A stretch of 17,602 nt of DNA, taken from the NCBI GenBank assembly GCA_900315105.1, contig OMXX01000076.1, forward strand, positions 1 through 17,602, in the 5' to 3' direction. Each line of letters opens with the position of its first letter. Position 1 is the stretch's first letter. Positions 7,793 to 15,866 of the stretch are shown here, piece after piece. The notes under the pieces are model-generated. The model was not told where the DNA came from, searched no databases, and saw only the letters and a program-made list of their open reading frames with translations. The stretch comes from an uncultured Prevotellaceae bacterium (GTDB taxonomy: Bacteria; Bacteroidota; Bacteroidia; Bacteroidales; Bacteroidaceae). The position numbers and the translations under genes are program-made.

Positions 7793-8404
7793 ATGCAAGA
7801 CGCTGTAGTTAACAAGATTAAGAGTAAGATTGCCCATAGCAAGTTTGGAGAGGTTTACTTCGTGTCTTCCTTTCCACAATATGATGTGGAGTATGTCACC
7901 AAACTGTTGGCAATCTTTGAGCGTGAAGGGCTTATCAGCCGTATAGCAAAGGGGGTTTATGTCAAGGCACGTAAGACTCGCTTCGGCATCCTATACCCTT
8001 CCGCCTTTGAACTGGTGACAGAGATTGCCAAAAGAGATAAGGCTGTAATCATTCCTACGGGAGCCACTGCGGCAAATCGTCTCGGATTCTCTACCCAGGT
8101 TCCCATGAATACAAGTTTCCTGACTACCGGCTCTGGTAGAAAACTGAGTCTTGGAAATAGGACTGTTACCTTAAAACATGGAGCACCAAGGAATTTTGCC
8201 TTTAGAGGGAAGTTAATGCAAGAACTGGTACAGGCATTGCGTAGTATCGGCGAAAAAAACATCACACAAGAAGATGAATGGCAGATTGCAAAGTTGCTGG
8301 CCGAAACACCCGAAAAGGACACTATAGAACACGATTTGCTTTTAGCTCCAGTTTGGATGAGACAAATAATCAAAAGAAATATAAAAGGACAAGACAATGA
8401 GTAA
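7793..8404 (+). CDS. AbiEi-type antitoxin / transcriptional regulator (DUF6088-like)
   Basis: This 203-aa protein has an N-terminal winged-helix region (about 1-75, including VTKLLAIFEREGLISRIAKG and a KGVYVKARKTRFGILYP wing). A C-terminal AbiEi-like domain follows (ATAANRLGFSTQVP at about 94-107, then a TGSGRKLSLGNRTVTLKHG strand region). Length and layout match the antitoxin of AbiE type IV toxin-antitoxin systems, which binds DNA with its N-terminus and counters the toxin with its C-terminal domain without stable complex formation. It is the first gene after a good promoter and overlaps the toxin gene by 8 bp, the usual antitoxin-first order. Recognition is by motif and context, and the exact subfamily is uncertain. 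Confidence 0.8.
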   Translation: MQDAVVNKIKSKIAHSKFGEVYFVSSFPQYDVEYVTKLLAIFEREGLISRIAKGVYVKARKTRFGILYPSAFELVTEIAKRDKAVIIPTGATAANRLGFSTQVPMNTSFLTTGSGRKLSLGNRTVTLKHGAPRNFAFRGKLMQELVQALRSIGEKNITQEDEWQIAKLLAETPEKDTIEHDLLLAPVWMRQIIKRNIKGQDNE

Positions 8405-9437
8405 ATGGATTGACTTCTCAATAGATGAGCGTAGGGCAATGATACAAGCCGTCAGTCAGGCAAAGCAGATAGATGAAGCCTCTGCCGAAAAAGACTGGTG
8501 GGTTACTGCTGTTCTCTATGCCATGTTCCATACCAGAATCAGCGAATACCTATTGTTCAAAGGTGGAACAAGCCTTAGTAAAGGGTGGGACATCATCAAC
8601 CGATTCAGTGAGGACATAGACTTGGCTCTGAGCCGTGACTATTTCTTGAATGTGAAGAAACTATCATGTGCTAGTTGTACATCTAACACGCAGATACATA
8701 ATCTTCGCGAAAAAGGTCAGGACTTTCTTCTTGGCGAGTTCAAGTTAGAGTTGGATAGTAAGCTAAAAGCATTAGGACTTGACGTGACCGTACTTGGCGA
8801 CAATGAAATCTTGGATGAAAACGGAGAACCGAGAAAAGTACCCCATGACAAAGATCCGTCTGTTCTTTACGTTCAATACCCATCGCTCTATAATAGCCAA
8901 GCCTCATACGCCGTGCCTACTATCAAAATTGAGATAAGCGTATTGTCCATGTCGGAGCCATTTGAAATGAGACGTATATCATCGTTGGTGGAACAAGTCT
9001 TCGATGGGGAAAATGTGGATTCAGATTTCGTTCAAACCATCCGTACCGTCAGTCCTGCAAGGACTTTTCTTGAAAAGGCGTTCCTGTTATGCGAGGAATA
9101 CCAAAAGGACAAGCCGAGGACACACCGCATGACTCGCCATTTCTATGACTTGGAAAAGCTCATGCACACTCCCTACGCAGAAATGGCTCTCAAAGATGTG
9201 ACTCTCTATAATGAGATTGTGGAACACAGACGCAAGTTCTATCATGTAGGCTATGTGGATTACGACAAGGAGCTACCAGCCAACATTCAGATTGTGCCTA
9301 ATGAAGAACTGATGCCAGCTTATGAGTCGGACTACAACGAAATGAAGGAAAGTTTCATTTATGGGGATGCGCTTAAATTTGACGAGTTATTAAAAAGACT
9401 AACTGATATTCAAGATTATTTCCATTCGTTATATTAA
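8397..9437 (+). CDS. abiEii: AbiEii-type nucleotidyltransferase toxin (DUF1814 family)
   Basis: This 346-aa protein carries the hallmarks of AbiEii/MenA-like nucleotidyltransferases. They are EKDWWVTAVL near 31, FKGGTSLSKGW at 54-64 (the GGTxLxK motif), SEDIDLAL at 71-78 with the paired aspartates D73 and D75 for metal binding, IKIEIS near 180, and RTFLEKAFLL at about 222-231 followed by RHFYDLEKL. Toxins of this family are thought to transfer nucleotides, to tRNA in the mycobacterial homologues, and block growth on phage infection. The ATG (8397-8399) lies inside the last codons of the antitoxin gene, so translation is probably coupled. All catalytic residues I can recognise are present, so the toxin looks intact. 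Confidence 0.88.
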   Translation: MSKWIDFSIDERRAMIQAVSQAKQIDEASAEKDWWVTAVLYAMFHTRISEYLLFKGGTSLSKGWDIINRFSEDIDLALSRDYFLNVKKLSCASCTSNTQIHNLREKGQDFLLGEFKLELDSKLKALGLDVTVLGDNEILDENGEPRKVPHDKDPSVLYVQYPSLYNSQASYAVPTIKIEISVLSMSEPFEMRRISSLVEQVFDGENVDSDFVQTIRTVSPARTFLEKAFLLCEEYQKDKPRTHRMTRHFYDLEKLMHTPYAEMALKDVTLYNEIVEHRRKFYHVGYVDYDKELPANIQIVPNEELMPAYESDYNEMKESFIYGDALKFDELLKRLTDIQDYFHSLY

Positions 9438-9476
9438 AATCCCTAACATAATATTTGCATACTAAAGACAATCTAT

Positions 9477-11138
9477 ATGTATATTACAAAAATTCGAATA
9501 AAAAATTTTAAGCGCTTTTCTGATTGGTTTCAATTGGATTTGTCCTCAAATGTCAATATAATAGTTGGGATTAACGAAATTGGCAAAAGTACCATCATTG
9601 AGGCTGTAAATTTAGCTCTGACTGGTTTTTATCAAGGGAAATACGTGCGTAATGATATTAATCAATACCTGTTTAATAAAACTGAAGTTGATAAGTATTT
9701 GCTATCTATTAAGGAGGGGACACCAATTGAGCCACCTTCTGTCGAAATTGAAGTGTTTTTTGATGACTGCCCTTCTATGAAGGGAAACCACAACTCTCAA
9801 ACAATAGAAGCTTGTGGATTATACTATAAAATATGCTTTGATGAATCATATCAATCAGAATACAATTCTTTATTGGAGTTACATGATATGACAACTCTGC
9901 CTGTTGAATATTATCATGTAGTTTGGCGTTCTTTTCACAGGGAAGACATAACAGCTCGAAGTATACCATACAAGGCATCTTTAATAGATACCTCGACGCA
10001 ATATCAAACGGCATCAGACATGTATGTGTCACATATTGTGCGAAATAAATTAGATGAAAAGGACAAAATCAATATCACTCAATCTTACAGAAAAGCTCAG
10101 CAAATATTCATGACAGATGATGCAATTGTCGGAATTAATAGAAAATTGGCTGATTTGGCTCAAATAGATGGCGAAGATATATCTCTATCTGTTGATCTGT
10201 CTTCAAAGAGAGCATGGGAAGATTCTCTGACTGCATACATGCGTGAAATTCCCTTCCACTTTATGGGGAAGGGAGAACAGTGTATCATTAAGACAAAATT
10301 AGCATTAGTTAAAAAAGTAAATATTCCAGAAGGTATTATCCTTCTAGAAGAGCCAGAAAACCATCTTTCTTTTGGTAAGCTAAACGAGTTGGTTAGTACA
10401 ATAAATAATCAGATTGACGGAATGCAATTATTAGTTTCCACTCATAGTAGTTTTGTCTTGAACAAATTAAGATTATCGTCACTAATACTTCTTTCAAATA
10501 ACACCTCCTATAGACTAACAGACTTATCCTCTGATACTGTTTCCTATTTTGAAAAATTAGCAGGTTACGACACTCTTAGAATGCTTTTATGCAAGCGTAC
10601 AATAATGGTTGAAGGTGATTCTGATGAATTGGTAGTTCAACGTGCATACAAAGACAAGTATGGAAGACAGCCTATAGAAGATGGAGTTGATGTGTTGTGT
10701 GTAAGAGGATTGGCATTTCTTAGATTTTTAGAAATAGCAAAAGCTTTAAATTTGACAATTGCAGTTGTAACAGACAATGATGGAGACATTGAAGCTATCA
10801 AAAATAAATACGACAACTATCTTGGCGACAAAGCTGTGCCAAATATCAAAATATGTTTTGATGATACCATTGACACAAAAGAATCCTTCGGATGCATAGA
10901 CGAATCAAATCCGTTACCAGATAATTTCAATTACAACACACTTGAACCCAAAATGCTTAAGGCAAACAATCTTGATGTTTTTAAACGAATATTTGGGAAT
11001 GAATATGATACAACAACTAAGATGTTAAGGCATCTTCATTCACAAAAAGGTGAGTCTGCACTAACTTTGTTGAAAACTTCAGAAATAATCTCTTATCCAC
11101 AATATATCCTAGATGCGATTAGTCATGGAGTGAATTAA
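9477..11138 (+). CDS. gajA: GajA-like OLD-family ATPase with TOPRIM nuclease domain (Gabija)
   Basis: This 553-aa protein has an N-terminal ABC-type ATPase: KNFKRF near 9-14, Walker A GINEIGKST at 31-39, signature-like FMGKGEQ at 262-268, Walker B GIILLEEPEN at 286-295 and the H-loop STHSS at 321-325. A C-terminal TOPRIM domain follows: VEGDSDE at 378-384 and TDNDGD at 432-437, with glutamate and aspartates for metal. This is the layout of class 2 OLD nucleases and of GajA, the nicking nuclease of Gabija, which senses nucleotide depletion during phage attack. It begins 39 bp after abiEii with no good promoter between, and is followed after 12 bp by a UvrD-like helicase gene, the standard Gabija order. 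A plain OLD nuclease is the alternative, but the partner favours Gabija. Confidence 0.85.
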   Translation: MYITKIRIKNFKRFSDWFQLDLSSNVNIIVGINEIGKSTIIEAVNLALTGFYQGKYVRNDINQYLFNKTEVDKYLLSIKEGTPIEPPSVEIEVFFDDCPSMKGNHNSQTIEACGLYYKICFDESYQSEYNSLLELHDMTTLPVEYYHVVWRSFHREDITARSIPYKASLIDTSTQYQTASDMYVSHIVRNKLDEKDKINITQSYRKAQQIFMTDDAIVGINRKLADLAQIDGEDISLSVDLSSKRAWEDSLTAYMREIPFHFMGKGEQCIIKTKLALVKKVNIPEGIILLEEPENHLSFGKLNELVSTINNQIDGMQLLVSTHSSFVLNKLRLSSLILLSNNTSYRLTDLSSDTVSYFEKLAGYDTLRMLLCKRTIMVEGDSDELVVQRAYKDKYGRQPIEDGVDVLCVRGLAFLRFLEIAKALNLTIAVVTDNDGDIEAIKNKYDNYLGDKAVPNIKICFDDTIDTKESFGCIDESNPLPDNFNYNTLEPKMLKANNLDVFKRIFGNEYDTTTKMLRHLHSQKGESALTLLKTSEIISYPQYILDAISHGVN

Positions 11139-11150
11139 TTTTGATCACCA

Positions 11151-12218
11151 ATGAGTAAACTTATTATTGCAGCCGCTGGCTCTGGAAAAACAGAGAAGAT
11201 AGTTAATTTGGCTCTTAACGAACACAGAAATGTCTTAATAACGACCTATACTGACAACAATGTTGAAGAAATAAAAAGTAGGTTTTATCAAAAGGTAGGA
11301 GTTATACCCAAAAACATTACGATTCTTCCTTGGTACACTTTCATGCTTACTCATGGGGTGAAACCTTATCAAGACCTAAAGTTTAAAGATGACATAAATG
11401 GTCTATGTATTACAGGTGGAGCATCGGCAAAATTTATTAATAAAGAGGAAAAAGCGTATTATTTCACGAGCGAAGGTGCTATATATGCTGATAAAATTGC
11501 ACAATTATTACTTGATTTGAACGAATCCGTACAAGGACATGTCATAGCAAACATAAGAGAACTTTTTCCAGTAATATTTATAGATGAAGTACAAGATTTG
11601 TCTGGTTACGACCAGGAATTAATAAAAGCGTTAATTAATGGAGACATTGATGTAACTTGCGTTGGAGATCCTAGACAAGGAGTATTTATTACAAGTAAGG
11701 GAAATAAAAACAAAAAGTTCGTAAGAAGTCAGATGATTGAATTTTTCAAATCCAAGCTTCCACAACTTGAAGTTGATAATAATTCATTAAATATTAATTA
11801 TCGGTGTTCTGCCGATATATGTGGATTATCCAATCTGATATTTCCAAACCTTTCACATGTTACTTCAGGAAATAACGGCCAAGCAATAAGAGTTGGTTGC
11901 TATTTTGTCAGGAAGGATGATGTAGAAGAGTATCAAAAAGATTGTGGTGCAATGCAGTTAAGGTATTCTGTGAGGTCAAAAGTCAATGAAAAATATCCAA
12001 CCAACAATTTCGGTTTGGTAAAAGGTAAATCATTTGATCATGTACTTATATATCCAACCGAAAAAATGCTAAGTTTTATTCTCAATGGAACGGAAATAGA
12101 GAACCCAGAGGTAAAAGCAAAATTATATGTGGCAATTACAAGAGCACGTTATAGTGTTGGAGTCGTCTATGATTATCCTGAGAATTTTGTGCATAGATTG
12201 ATAAAACCATACAAGTGA
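11151..12218 (+). CDS. gajB: GajB-like UvrD/PcrA-type (SF1) helicase, compact (Gabija)
   Basis: This 355-aa protein shows the SF1 helicase series: Walker A AAAGSGKT (7-14), TTYTDNNVEEI as motif Ia (about 30-40), Walker B FIDEVQDLS (143-151), motif III VGDPRQGVF (171-179), NINYRCSADI as motif IV (about 214-223), GLVKGKSFDHVLIYP as motif V (about 288-302) and VAITRAR as motif VI (327-333). It is shorter than the roughly 490-aa GajB I recall from Bacillus cereus, and the space between motifs is too small for full 1B/2B inserts. It may therefore be reduced to the ATPase core. In Gabija, GajB associates with GajA and senses DNA ends or strands. The gene starts 12 bp after gajA. Confidence 0.8.
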   Translation: MSKLIIAAAGSGKTEKIVNLALNEHRNVLITTYTDNNVEEIKSRFYQKVGVIPKNITILPWYTFMLTHGVKPYQDLKFKDDINGLCITGGASAKFINKEEKAYYFTSEGAIYADKIAQLLLDLNESVQGHVIANIRELFPVIFIDEVQDLSGYDQELIKALINGDIDVTCVGDPRQGVFITSKGNKNKKFVRSQMIEFFKSKLPQLEVDNNSLNINYRCSADICGLSNLIFPNLSHVTSGNNGQAIRVGCYFVRKDDVEEYQKDCGAMQLRYSVRSKVNEKYPTNNFGLVKGKSFDHVLIYPTEKMLSFILNGTEIENPEVKAKLYVAITRARYSVGVVYDYPENFVHRLIKPYK

Positions 12219-12484
12219 TTCATAATATGATACATGAGTTCACTTGTAAAAGTCGTCGTTGCTGTTTTCAGAACGGCCAACAAAAAAGCTTGCACTTTGT
12301 CCTGTTACCGTCTTTGATATGGATTTTCTCCATATTTTAGTGGTGTCATTCACCCTCATCAGCGCTTAGATGCCAAGAAACCTACTACAGAAATCAGCAA
12401 CAGCCTTTTTATCTATCAGTTACTTCACCTTCTGTAGTTCATCTATGCAAACGATATAATAGACTATCGTCTTTGAGATCATAT
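12219..12484. other. Convergent intergenic region with weak hairpin
   Basis: The 266 bp separate the convergent gajB and retron RT genes. ATATGGA (12317-12323) pairs with TCCATAT (12329-12335) around TTTTC, then TTTT follows on the plus strand. This could be a weak terminator for the AbiE-Gabija transcript. I see no credible gene or other element. Confidence 0.35.
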
Positions 12485-13534
12485 TTATACCAGCCAGTTT
12501 AGCTCATTAAACTGTTCTAACATCCTATTTCCGCATGCGGGGTCAATCTGTCTCACGAACATTATCTTTCCTCTTAGCCAGTCCTTGTACAATCCTTTTG
12601 TCGTATTCATATGTTGGTAATGTTCATACACCCCAAACTTTTTACAAAAATGCAATTCACGTAATATCTCTTTTTTATACCGTTGCGATACATGAACTCC
12701 ATTTGTTATAGTCAGCCCCGTAACCTCTTGTTTGCATCCTTTATATCGTACTTTTGTTTTCATTCGATTTACTTTGAATCCATTCAAATATACGATTTTA
12801 TAGATGTCTTTAATAGGTGGGATATCAACATCATAATCAGCCGAAAATGTCAGGTCGTCCGCATAACGCGTATAAATTATTCCCCTTTTTCTACAGAACT
12901 CCAGCATCATCTCATCCATTTTTGATGCTATGATATTGGATAGCATTGGACTCGTTGGTGCACCTTGTGGTAGACGTGACTTATACGTACATAAGGCTGT
13001 CAGCGTTTTAACTACTTCGTCTTCGTATCCTAGTGAACTGAAATAATCTTTCACCCTGTCCAGTTTTACTGTATGAAAGAAATCTTTTAAATCAATATTG
13101 ATTAGCCAGTCATGTCCTTCATGAGCTGCTGCATTTGTCAAGATTCCACGCGCTTTATCCCTATTCTTAAATGCAGGTATAAATCCATGTACACATTCCT
13201 TTATTGATACATCTTTACAAAGTATGTTTATATAAATCCACCTCTGTATTTCTTTCAGCATATCGTCAGGTGCTTCTATCAGTCTATCGCCACCAGATTT
13301 TTTTCTAATTTTATATTCTTTATAATGTTTTTCAACATTTGCAACCATTCCTTTGAGAGTTTCTGATAAACACCCAAAGTACATGGCAAGATGAACAAAA
13401 TCAAATATCACAGGAAGATTCTGCTGGTGCAAATACCCAGCATATTTAAAACATGTCGCTAGATAGTCTTCTGAATGGTTATTTTCTACGGCACGTTCTT
13501 TAAAAAGAGACTCCCAGGTATCTGTCATAGTCAT
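12485..13534 (-). CDS. Retron-type reverse transcriptase
   Basis: This 349-aa protein has the full set of retron RT motifs: CVHGF near 114-118, the retron-specific NAxxH as N134-A-A-A-H138, catalytic NIDLKDFF at 146-153 with D148, LPQGAPTSPMLSN at 188-200, the YADD box at 224-227 with both catalytic aspartates, and the retron VTG motif at 271-273. The NAxxH and VTG motifs separate it from group II intron and DGR reverse transcriptases. It should reverse transcribe the adjacent msr-msd RNA into a branched multicopy DNA-RNA hybrid. The start may be the ATG at 13532-13534 or the one at 13526-13528; both lie within or beside the a2 end of the RNA. It runs in the same direction as the PRTase-like effector gene upstream. 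Confidence 0.92.
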   Translation of the reverse strand: MTMTDTWESLFKERAVENNHSEDYLATCFKYAGYLHQQNLPVIFDFVHLAMYFGCLSETLKGMVANVEKHYKEYKIRKKSGGDRLIEAPDDMLKEIQRWIYINILCKDVSIKECVHGFIPAFKNRDKARGILTNAAAHEGHDWLINIDLKDFFHTVKLDRVKDYFSSLGYEDEVVKTLTALCTYKSRLPQGAPTSPMLSNIIASKMDEMMLEFCRKRGIIYTRYADDLTFSADYDVDIPPIKDIYKIVYLNGFKVNRMKTKVRYKGCKQEVTGLTITNGVHVSQRYKKEILRELHFCKKFGVYEHYQHMNTTKGLYKDWLRGKIMFVRQIDPACGNRMLEQFNELNWLV

Positions 13535-13675
13535 TTACGTCATTGTCACGATAGTGACGGTGCTGGGCAAACTTTGTTCAGCACCATCAGTGTAATTGTG
13601 TTTTAATTTCAGTATGCCCCCGGGACCTACCGGCAAAGAATGTTTCATCTTCACTTAAAGCTAAATTCCTATGAC
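13524..13675 (-). ncRNA. Retron msr-msd RNA (predicted)
   Basis: Read on the minus strand, GTCATAG (13669-13675, a1) and CTATGAC (13524-13530, a2) are complementary ends, with a further TTTA/TAAA match 3 nt inward. Fourteen nt from the 5' end the sequence TTTAGC places a G at 13661 in the context of the branching G of known retrons (UUAGC in Ec86). An msr-like GC-rich hairpin follows (TGCCGG/CCGGGGGCA, about 13615-13636). Next comes an 11-bp msd-type stem, 13579-13589 with 13555-13565, one U-G pair, 13-nt loop. A small alternative stem GTCAC/GTGAC (13545-13558) competes with it. The a1 end overlaps the effector stop codon and a2 the RT start codons. Ends are approximate. Confidence 0.65.
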
Positions 13676-14973
13676 TTCCCCCTGAAAGTCTCTGGTATGT
13701 ACATATAATTACGATCATCCACTAAGATTAATGATTTATTCTTATTCTCAATTCTGAATATCTTAGATGCTTCGGCAAGTGCCTTTTGCGCCTCCAATGT
13801 TACTTTATGATCTTTATCCCACAAGCCAACCTTCTCTCCTTCTTCAAACAAAAAAGCCATATCATCATTTGTCAATCCCATGTCGTTGGCTATTACAACC
13901 TCTGGCATCTTCTTTTCTAAGCATCTCAGCAGATATGTCAATTTTACATTTTTATCTTGGATAATTCCTTTCCAATCGGGATTATCTAAATCCACTCCAA
14001 AGAACTGAGACAATTTAAATACCCATCTATTATTGTCCATCCTTTGTATAAAGGCCATACTTCGTTTTTTCATCTGATTCCTTGCAATCAAAGGTTGCCA
14101 GAATTTCTTTGTGCCATTGTTGTCATATTCATCAACCCATATAATCGGCAGTGTATTGTTAGGTACAGCATGGGCAAACATAATCAGAGCCTGTGAATTG
14201 GAATAGCCCAACTCCCGACCTTTACATATCTGTTGACCATATTTATAGCAAAACTCTCTAATTCCTTTCATCTTAAAATACCCACCAAATGGCGACTTGC
14301 TTTTGCTAAACGCATGAACTCTAATATCTCCATACAATCTAATGTATGGAAAATCATGTTCCAAAACTGTCTTTCCTTTGTCCATCAAAATACAACTCAA
14401 AAGTACTAACGTATATGGTACATCTGCTTTCACGATGTTACCTATCGTCCATTCATTATCTATTCGTTCTATCTCTCCGTTCTTTTTCGTTCTTTCGAAC
14501 GTGAGTTTACAAGCTGTTGAAAAAGAATCCCCCGAACCGATGATGTCATCAAGGAATACCACAACATCTTCATCAGTCAAAGATTGAATGTCTATCTCCT
14601 TAGGATGATTATGATACATTACCCCTTTTGTATGTTTAGGCGTTTTATTCTTATACAGGTTTTTCACCAAATATTGAATAACGTGTCCGCTTTTCCCTGG
14701 TTTTCCAAGTGGCATAAACCAAATGCGAAATGGTTTTTGAATCTTCTCCCACGCATCTTCTAATATACTATTAAGGTTTGATAATAGTATTCCCAAGAGG
14801 TCTTCTTCGCGATAATACTCCAGTTTCTCTAATACAGATACAGCCATTTCCTGCTCGTCATCTTGAAAGTTGTCGAGCCATCGATACACATCATACAAGT
14901 CCAATCTATCGTAAAACCTGTATCTGATAGTATCTACTATTCTTTTCTGCAAATCTTCTGATGGTATCCTCAT
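13669..14973 (-). CDS. Retron effector: phosphoribosyltransferase-like protein with C-terminal winged helix
   Basis: This 434-aa protein has a helical N-terminal part (about 1-80), then a PRTase-type fold with MPLGKPGKSGHVIQYLVKNL near 87-106 and the PRPP-binding loop VVVFLDDIIGSGDSF at 137-151, with acidic D142 and D143 ahead of GSG. After a middle region rich in aromatic residues, a winged-helix-like domain lies at about 345-405 (LTYLLRCLEKKMPEVVIAND, MGLTNDDMAFLFEEGEKVGL, WDKDHKVTLEAQKAL). PRTase-like proteins with DNA-binding domains are one recognised class of retron partner (type III in the published scheme, as I recall it). The likely role is as toxic effector held by the RT-msDNA complex and released during infection. 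A stop codon directly precedes the ATG, which fixes the start. It might instead act on free nucleotides or tRNA; the substrate is unknown. Confidence 0.75.
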   Translation of the reverse strand: MRIPSEDLQKRIVDTIRYRFYDRLDLYDVYRWLDNFQDDEQEMAVSVLEKLEYYREEDLLGILLSNLNSILEDAWEKIQKPFRIWFMPLGKPGKSGHVIQYLVKNLYKNKTPKHTKGVMYHNHPKEIDIQSLTDEDVVVFLDDIIGSGDSFSTACKLTFERTKKNGEIERIDNEWTIGNIVKADVPYTLVLLSCILMDKGKTVLEHDFPYIRLYGDIRVHAFSKSKSPFGGYFKMKGIREFCYKYGQQICKGRELGYSNSQALIMFAHAVPNNTLPIIWVDEYDNNGTKKFWQPLIARNQMKKRSMAFIQRMDNNRWVFKLSQFFGVDLDNPDWKGIIQDKNVKLTYLLRCLEKKMPEVVIANDMGLTNDDMAFLFEEGEKVGLWDKDHKVTLEAQKALAEASKIFRIENKNKSLILVDDRNYMYIPETFRGKS

Positions 14974-15416
14974 CTACTAGAAAATACATCGTTGTATCTA
15001 TCTCAAATGGGTAATGCTTAGCTCTCACTTTCTGTTCAAGCTAGTAAATAACTATCCTCTGACACTTTCTCTTGAGCATCGAATATTCACGAATCTTTCT
15101 TTTGTTTGCAAAGGTAGTCATTTTTATTGAAAGTAAGGCATTCGTTTACCGTTTCGCACGTAATTTAAGCAAATTTTATCTAAAACAAGGCTGTGATATA
15201 ACAAAAAAAAATGATTTTGCATAAACTTTCTGTTTTTTGATAAAGGGAGGATAGACAAATTGAATACGAATATATGAATCTACTCAAATAACAAAAATAT
15301 AAAAGCATCTTCTTCATAAAATAAATAGTTTAACCTGATATTTGGGATAGAATAATACAAAATCTCTTCAAAAATTATATTTCAACAATAATTTCTGTTA
15401 AATAAACGCTAAATTG
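14974..15416. other. AT-rich divergent intergenic region, retron leader and BlaI upstream
   Basis: The region lies between the retron operon (leftward) and the BlaI/M56 operon (rightward). Positions 14974-15108 form the leader of the retron transcript. They contain a 12-codon frame (MLKRKCQRIVIY) and two AAAGTG-containing direct repeats, but no convincing gene. Positions 15120-15416 are very AT-rich, without open frames or clear hairpins. TTTAAGCAAA at 15164-15173 and TACCGTTT near 15147 may mark the far edge of the defence block. Confidence 0.45.
15109..15116 (-). promoter_or_regulatory. -7 box of the retron operon promoter
   Basis: On the minus strand TACCTTTG is a perfect TAnnTTTG box, 135 bp upstream of the PRTase-like start codon. 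No clear TTG sits at the expected -33 spacing. A start just below this box gives a leader of about 130 nt, which may matter for regulation or RNA structure. Confidence 0.5.
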
Positions 15417-15448
15417 TTTGGTCAAATCAAAAGAAAAGTCTATCTTTG
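15417..15448 (+). promoter_or_regulatory. Bacteroidota-type promoter of the BlaI/M56 operon
   Basis: TTTG at 15417-15420, a 20-nt spacer and TATCTTTG at 15441-15448 fit the primary-sigma consensus very well. The start codon is 52 nt past the box. TTTGGTCAAA across the -33 element is a small palindrome that could be part of a BlaI-type operator, but the match is too short to be sure. Confidence 0.75.
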
Positions 15449-15500
15449 CATCGAAATCAATAGAAAATATTGTTAATACGCATCTTAAAATAGTTGAATT

Positions 15501-15863
15501 ATGGAGAAACTTACAAGCAAAGAAGAAGAAGTGATGGAGCTGATTTGGCAACTTGGCCTGTGCGCCCCAAAGGATGTTTCATCGCTCTATCCCGAACCTC
15601 AGCCCAGCGCAAATGCCATTGCCCAGGTGTTTCAGGCACTGGAGAAGAAAGGTTACCTGACGCATGAACCGAAGGGGCGTGGCTTTGTCTATCGGCCTAT
15701 CGTGGACAAACAGGCATACGGAAGAGGAAGGTTGTCGAGTGTTATCAATCGCTTCTTCAGTGACTCGTATATGAGTGTAGTGTCGGCACTGATGCAGGAG
15801 GAAAAGGTAACCGAGGCAGATTTGCTTCAATATCTTGCCGACCTAAAGCGTAAGGAGGGCTGA
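15501..15863 (+). CDS. BlaI/MecI/CopY-family transcriptional repressor
   Basis: This 120-aa protein has the typical N-terminal winged helix: LTSKEEEVMELIWQLG at 4-19, APKDVSSLYPEPQPSANAIA in the recognition region, and VFQALEKKGYLTHEPKGRGFVYRP, the family-defining wing. A short C-terminal dimerisation helix (about 84-117) follows. Members bind as dimers to palindromic operators and are released when a partner M56 protease triggers their cleavage. The protease gene follows 3 bp later, so the pair is one signalling unit. Its targets need not be beta-lactamase; in Bacteroidota such pairs often control envelope or housekeeping genes. It is likely autoregulated through the promoter at 15417-15448. 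Confidence 0.9.
   Translation: MEKLTSKEEEVMELIWQLGLCAPKDVSSLYPEPQPSANAIAQVFQALEKKGYLTHEPKGRGFVYRPIVDKQAYGRGRLSSVINRFFSDSYMSVVSALMQEEKVTEADLLQYLADLKRKEG
15852..15859 (+). promoter_or_regulatory. Shine-Dalgarno-like site for the M56 gene
   Basis: AAGGAGGG lies 7 nt before the ATG at 15867, inside the last codons of the BlaI gene. Strong Shine-Dalgarno sites are uncommon in Bacteroidota, so this may be chance from the KRKEG codons or may aid coupled translation. It supports the chosen start. Confidence 0.45.
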
Positions 15864-15866
15864 CGC

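Noticed and set aside
9460..9467. Promoter just before gajA (AATATTTG)
   Set aside because: It has one mismatch in the first TA position, no TTG at the right spacing, and would leave almost no leader before the ATG.
12485..13534. Group II intron or diversity-generating reverse transcriptase
   Set aside because: NAxxH and VTG motifs, lack of a maturase or endonuclease domain, and the adjacent msr-msd-like RNA all point to a retron.
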